Positions 5,706 to 6,804 of a stretch of 6,804 nt of DNA are shown piece by piece (positions within the stretch are counted from its first letter, which is position 1; the number at the start of each line of letters is the position of its first letter). Under the pieces are notes generated by a model, which ran no database searches, was not told the origin of the DNA, and worked only from the letters and a program-made list of their open reading frames with translations. Both the position numbers and the translations under genes were made by a program. Origin of the DNA: an uncultured Chlorobiota bacterium (lineage in GTDB: Bacteria; Bacteroidota; Kapaibacteriia; OLB7); contig CAMLOB010000210.1 of NCBI GenBank assembly GCA_946481475.1, forward strand, positions 1 through 6,804, written 5' to 3'.

Positions 5706-6242
5706 TTAAGGGGGAAGGGGCATGCTTCTTGCCGACGAGGGAGCCGGAGCGGCTGCCACTAAGCGCACAGGGAGACAGGACACGCGGCGGATGCTGTCCT
5801 TATGAAACCAATCCTGAGCGCCGTCCGGGAAGCGGACACAGTACATGTTGTTGCGTGAGCGATCCGGGCGCTCCGTGGATGACCAGTACCAGCCGGAAAA
5901 GGAAGGGCCGTCGATTCCTTTCTCAGTCGTTTTGAAGGTCCCTTTCAAAGAAGCTTGGTCGAGGTTTCTCTGCAAGACTATTAAAGCGTTGAGATCGGGA
6001 ATTTGCCAGTCATCATGACCAAGAGCCTTTTTCTCATTGAGCTTTTTAACAGCTTTGGCGGCGTTATTAAAGGCCGCTGTAAAGCCGAGATCCATCGGTA
6101 GTGCATATATCTGCTTGCCATCAGGTGTCACACCGGCAAAAACTGAGCCGTCTTCCATGTCGGTTCCGGCGGTCAGGATGTCCTCTCTGATTTTAATCAA
6201 AATTCGCTTCAATTTTTCTACAGCGGCATTGTTTGGTGGCAT
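5706..6242 (-). CDS. DUF1566-like (C-type-lectin/FGE-fold) protein of unknown function
   Basis: The 178-residue protein has an N-terminal helical part (1-25) and GTDMEDGSVFAGVTPDGKQIYA (26-47, quoted in part: the SVFAGVTPDG core). WQIPDLNALIVLQ follows (79-91), then GWYWSSTE (117-124), an aromatic VRFPDG strand (136-141) and RRVSCLPVRL (152-161). The W-x-P-x-L, YWSSTE and final R-x-x-x-x-PVR elements are the signature of the DUF1566/Lcl C-terminal domain, a C-type-lectin-like fold used for display and binding. A short Ala/Pro/Ser-rich tail follows (162-178). ATG at 6242 is chosen because AGAGGA lies nine bases upstream; in-frame starts further up (6260, 6287) overlap that site. There is no signal peptide, so it is probably cytoplasmic or carried by other machinery. 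It stands alone with its own terminator. Such folds are known targets of diversity-generating retroelements, but no reverse transcriptase or template is visible here. Confidence 0.8.
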   Translation of the reverse strand: MPPNNAAVEKLKRILIKIREDILTAGTDMEDGSVFAGVTPDGKQIYALPMDLGFTAAFNNAAKAVKKLNEKKALGHDDWQIPDLNALIVLQRNLDQASLKGTFKTTEKGIDGPSFSGWYWSSTERPDRSRNNMYCVRFPDGAQDWFHKDSIRRVSCLPVRLVAAAPAPSSARSMPLPP

Positions 6243-6549
6243 GATATTTTGTCCTCTCATAGATAATACGAATCTTTTTATTGTCACACTATGGATAATA
6301 ATATAATCCTTGGTTATTTTCCAGATAATAATTAAAAATCTGTTAAAATAACTGCGTTGACTCTGAAATGTATAGTCATGTCAAATGGTTGGTCGTGTAT
6401 GCCTTGTTGAGTTATGACCCTTTCCATGCATTTTATAGTGAATTGTACAGGTTCGTGGCGCACGATTTTATCGCCCCGCTTGGAGATGTCGGGGAGCCTG
6501 GCCAAAATACGCTCCCACATCTTCAAGCTTCTTGAACCGTTCAGGGTAG
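6243..6549. other. A+T-rich intergenic region upstream of the DUF1566-like gene
   Basis: The first 110 bases (6243-6350) are strikingly A+T-rich, with several TATTAT-like stretches on the minus strand, and probably carry the promoter of the gene at 6242. No single -35/-10 pair stands out. A short imperfect palindrome TGACT (6358-6362) / AGTCA (6374-6378) could be an operator. A 62-codon minus-strand frame from ATG 6520 to a stop at 6332 has no recognisable content or ribosome binding site and is not called. Confidence 0.4.
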
Positions 6550-6687
6550 ATACAGACGTGCGAATCCGGACAAGACAGCCTCACGATTGTTCGGCTGGTC
6601 CAGATCGCCCGGTTTCTCAACGTCCCCGTCACAACCTTCCTGCATGGTCTGGAGCGGATCAATCCCACCGGCACATATCACGAGTAG
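6550..6687 (+). pseudogene. Remnant of an XRE-family helix-turn-helix regulator (C-terminal half)
   Basis: One plus-strand frame reads IQTCESGQDSLT, then IVRLVQIARFLNVPVTTFLH and GLERINP, ending at TAG 6685-6687. This is the pattern of the end of an XRE/Cro-type DNA-binding domain (QIQKYESG..ls..rL..IA..L.VPV..F). The frame is closed upstream by TAG at 6547-6549, just where a glutamine codon (CAG) would be expected. There is no ATG, GTG or TTG within it, and neither other frame upstream gives a recognisable N-terminal helix-turn-helix. It therefore looks like a decayed gene, inactivated by a stop plus a frameshift or deletion. A strong terminator 24 bases later supports a former gene here. 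The identification rests on about 40 residues. Confidence 0.55.
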
Positions 6688-6710
6688 AACACGGGGAGGG
6701 AACAACGAAA

Positions 6711-6740
6711 GAACGGCAGTGCTTTTCAGCACTGCCGTTT
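6711..6740 (+). terminator. Strong hairpin terminator after the XRE remnant
   Basis: AACGGCAGTGCT (6712-6723) pairs perfectly over 12 bases with AGCACTGCCGTT (6728-6739) around TTTC, with a G-T pair outside. The T run after it is short (TTT, then CGCGTTT). On the minus strand GTTCTTTCG follows, so it could also act, weakly, in that direction for a gene to the right of the window. Nothing is recognised in 6741-6804. Confidence 0.75.
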
Positions 6741-6804
6741 CGCGTTTATGGAGCCGTCACGGTTGTGGCCCGGATCGTTTGCGGGAGAGGGCGGCGGTGA
6801 TCCG

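Noticed and set aside
6332..6520. Minus-strand 62-codon frame upstream of the DUF1566-like gene
   Set aside because: It has no recognisable content and no ribosome binding site, and overlaps A+T-rich promoter-like sequence. It could be real but is not supported.
6414..6800. Plus-strand open frame of 128 codons at the right end
   Set aside because: Its translation is Arg/His-rich without family features, it overlaps the XRE-like frame and it reads through the terminator hairpin at 6711-6740.

Overview
The window joins two kinds of DNA. The left half (1 to about 3430) is visibly A+T-richer and reads as the end of an integrative element. The right half (about 3431 to 6804) is mostly G+C-richer and reads as chromosomal flank. 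No taxonomic marker gene is present. Secreted nuclease-type proteins with lipid-free signal peptides, a C-x9-C-x10-C-x2-H tail on a thermonuclease-like protein, and start codons often lacking a Shine-Dalgarno sequence would suit the Bacteroidota/Chlorobiota group. That placement is a low-confidence inference.

Left half, all genes on the minus strand, read from right to left. A tyrosine integrase (1990-3210) with a full catalytic set lies just inside an attachment site (3386-3430), which is the 3' part of a tRNA gene with a Phe (GAA) anticodon loop. The tRNA fragment points rightwards, so the element should extend left, out of the window, with the intact tRNA-Phe at its far end. The cargo seen here is a probable restriction-modification pair. 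It comprises an N4-cytosine methyltransferase closely resembling M.PvuII (828-1829) and, 11 bases after its stop, a protein with a PD-x(n)-ExE nuclease-like motif (25-816) that does not resemble R.PvuII. This is the most interesting unit in the window. It may be a methyltransferase of known type paired with an undescribed type of restriction nuclease.

Right half. Two plus-strand genes for exported proteins follow one another. The first (3739-4269) is a thermonuclease-fold protein that has lost the catalytic residues and gained a C-terminal zinc-knuckle-like motif; it ends at a strong terminator (4392-4418). The second (4463-5446) is an endonuclease/exonuclease/phosphatase-fold hydrolase with intact motifs. 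Further right, on the minus strand, is a DUF1566-like C-type-lectin-fold protein (5706-6242) with its own terminator (5655-5681). Near the right edge on the plus strand is a start-less remnant of an XRE-type regulator (6550-6687), still followed by a strong terminator.

The integrase would mobilise the island and the methyltransferase/nuclease pair would protect or stabilise it. The right-hand genes look like unrelated host genes. A pair of similar GGGGTAAC repeat units, one on each side of the attachment core, hints that this tRNA site has been used more than once.
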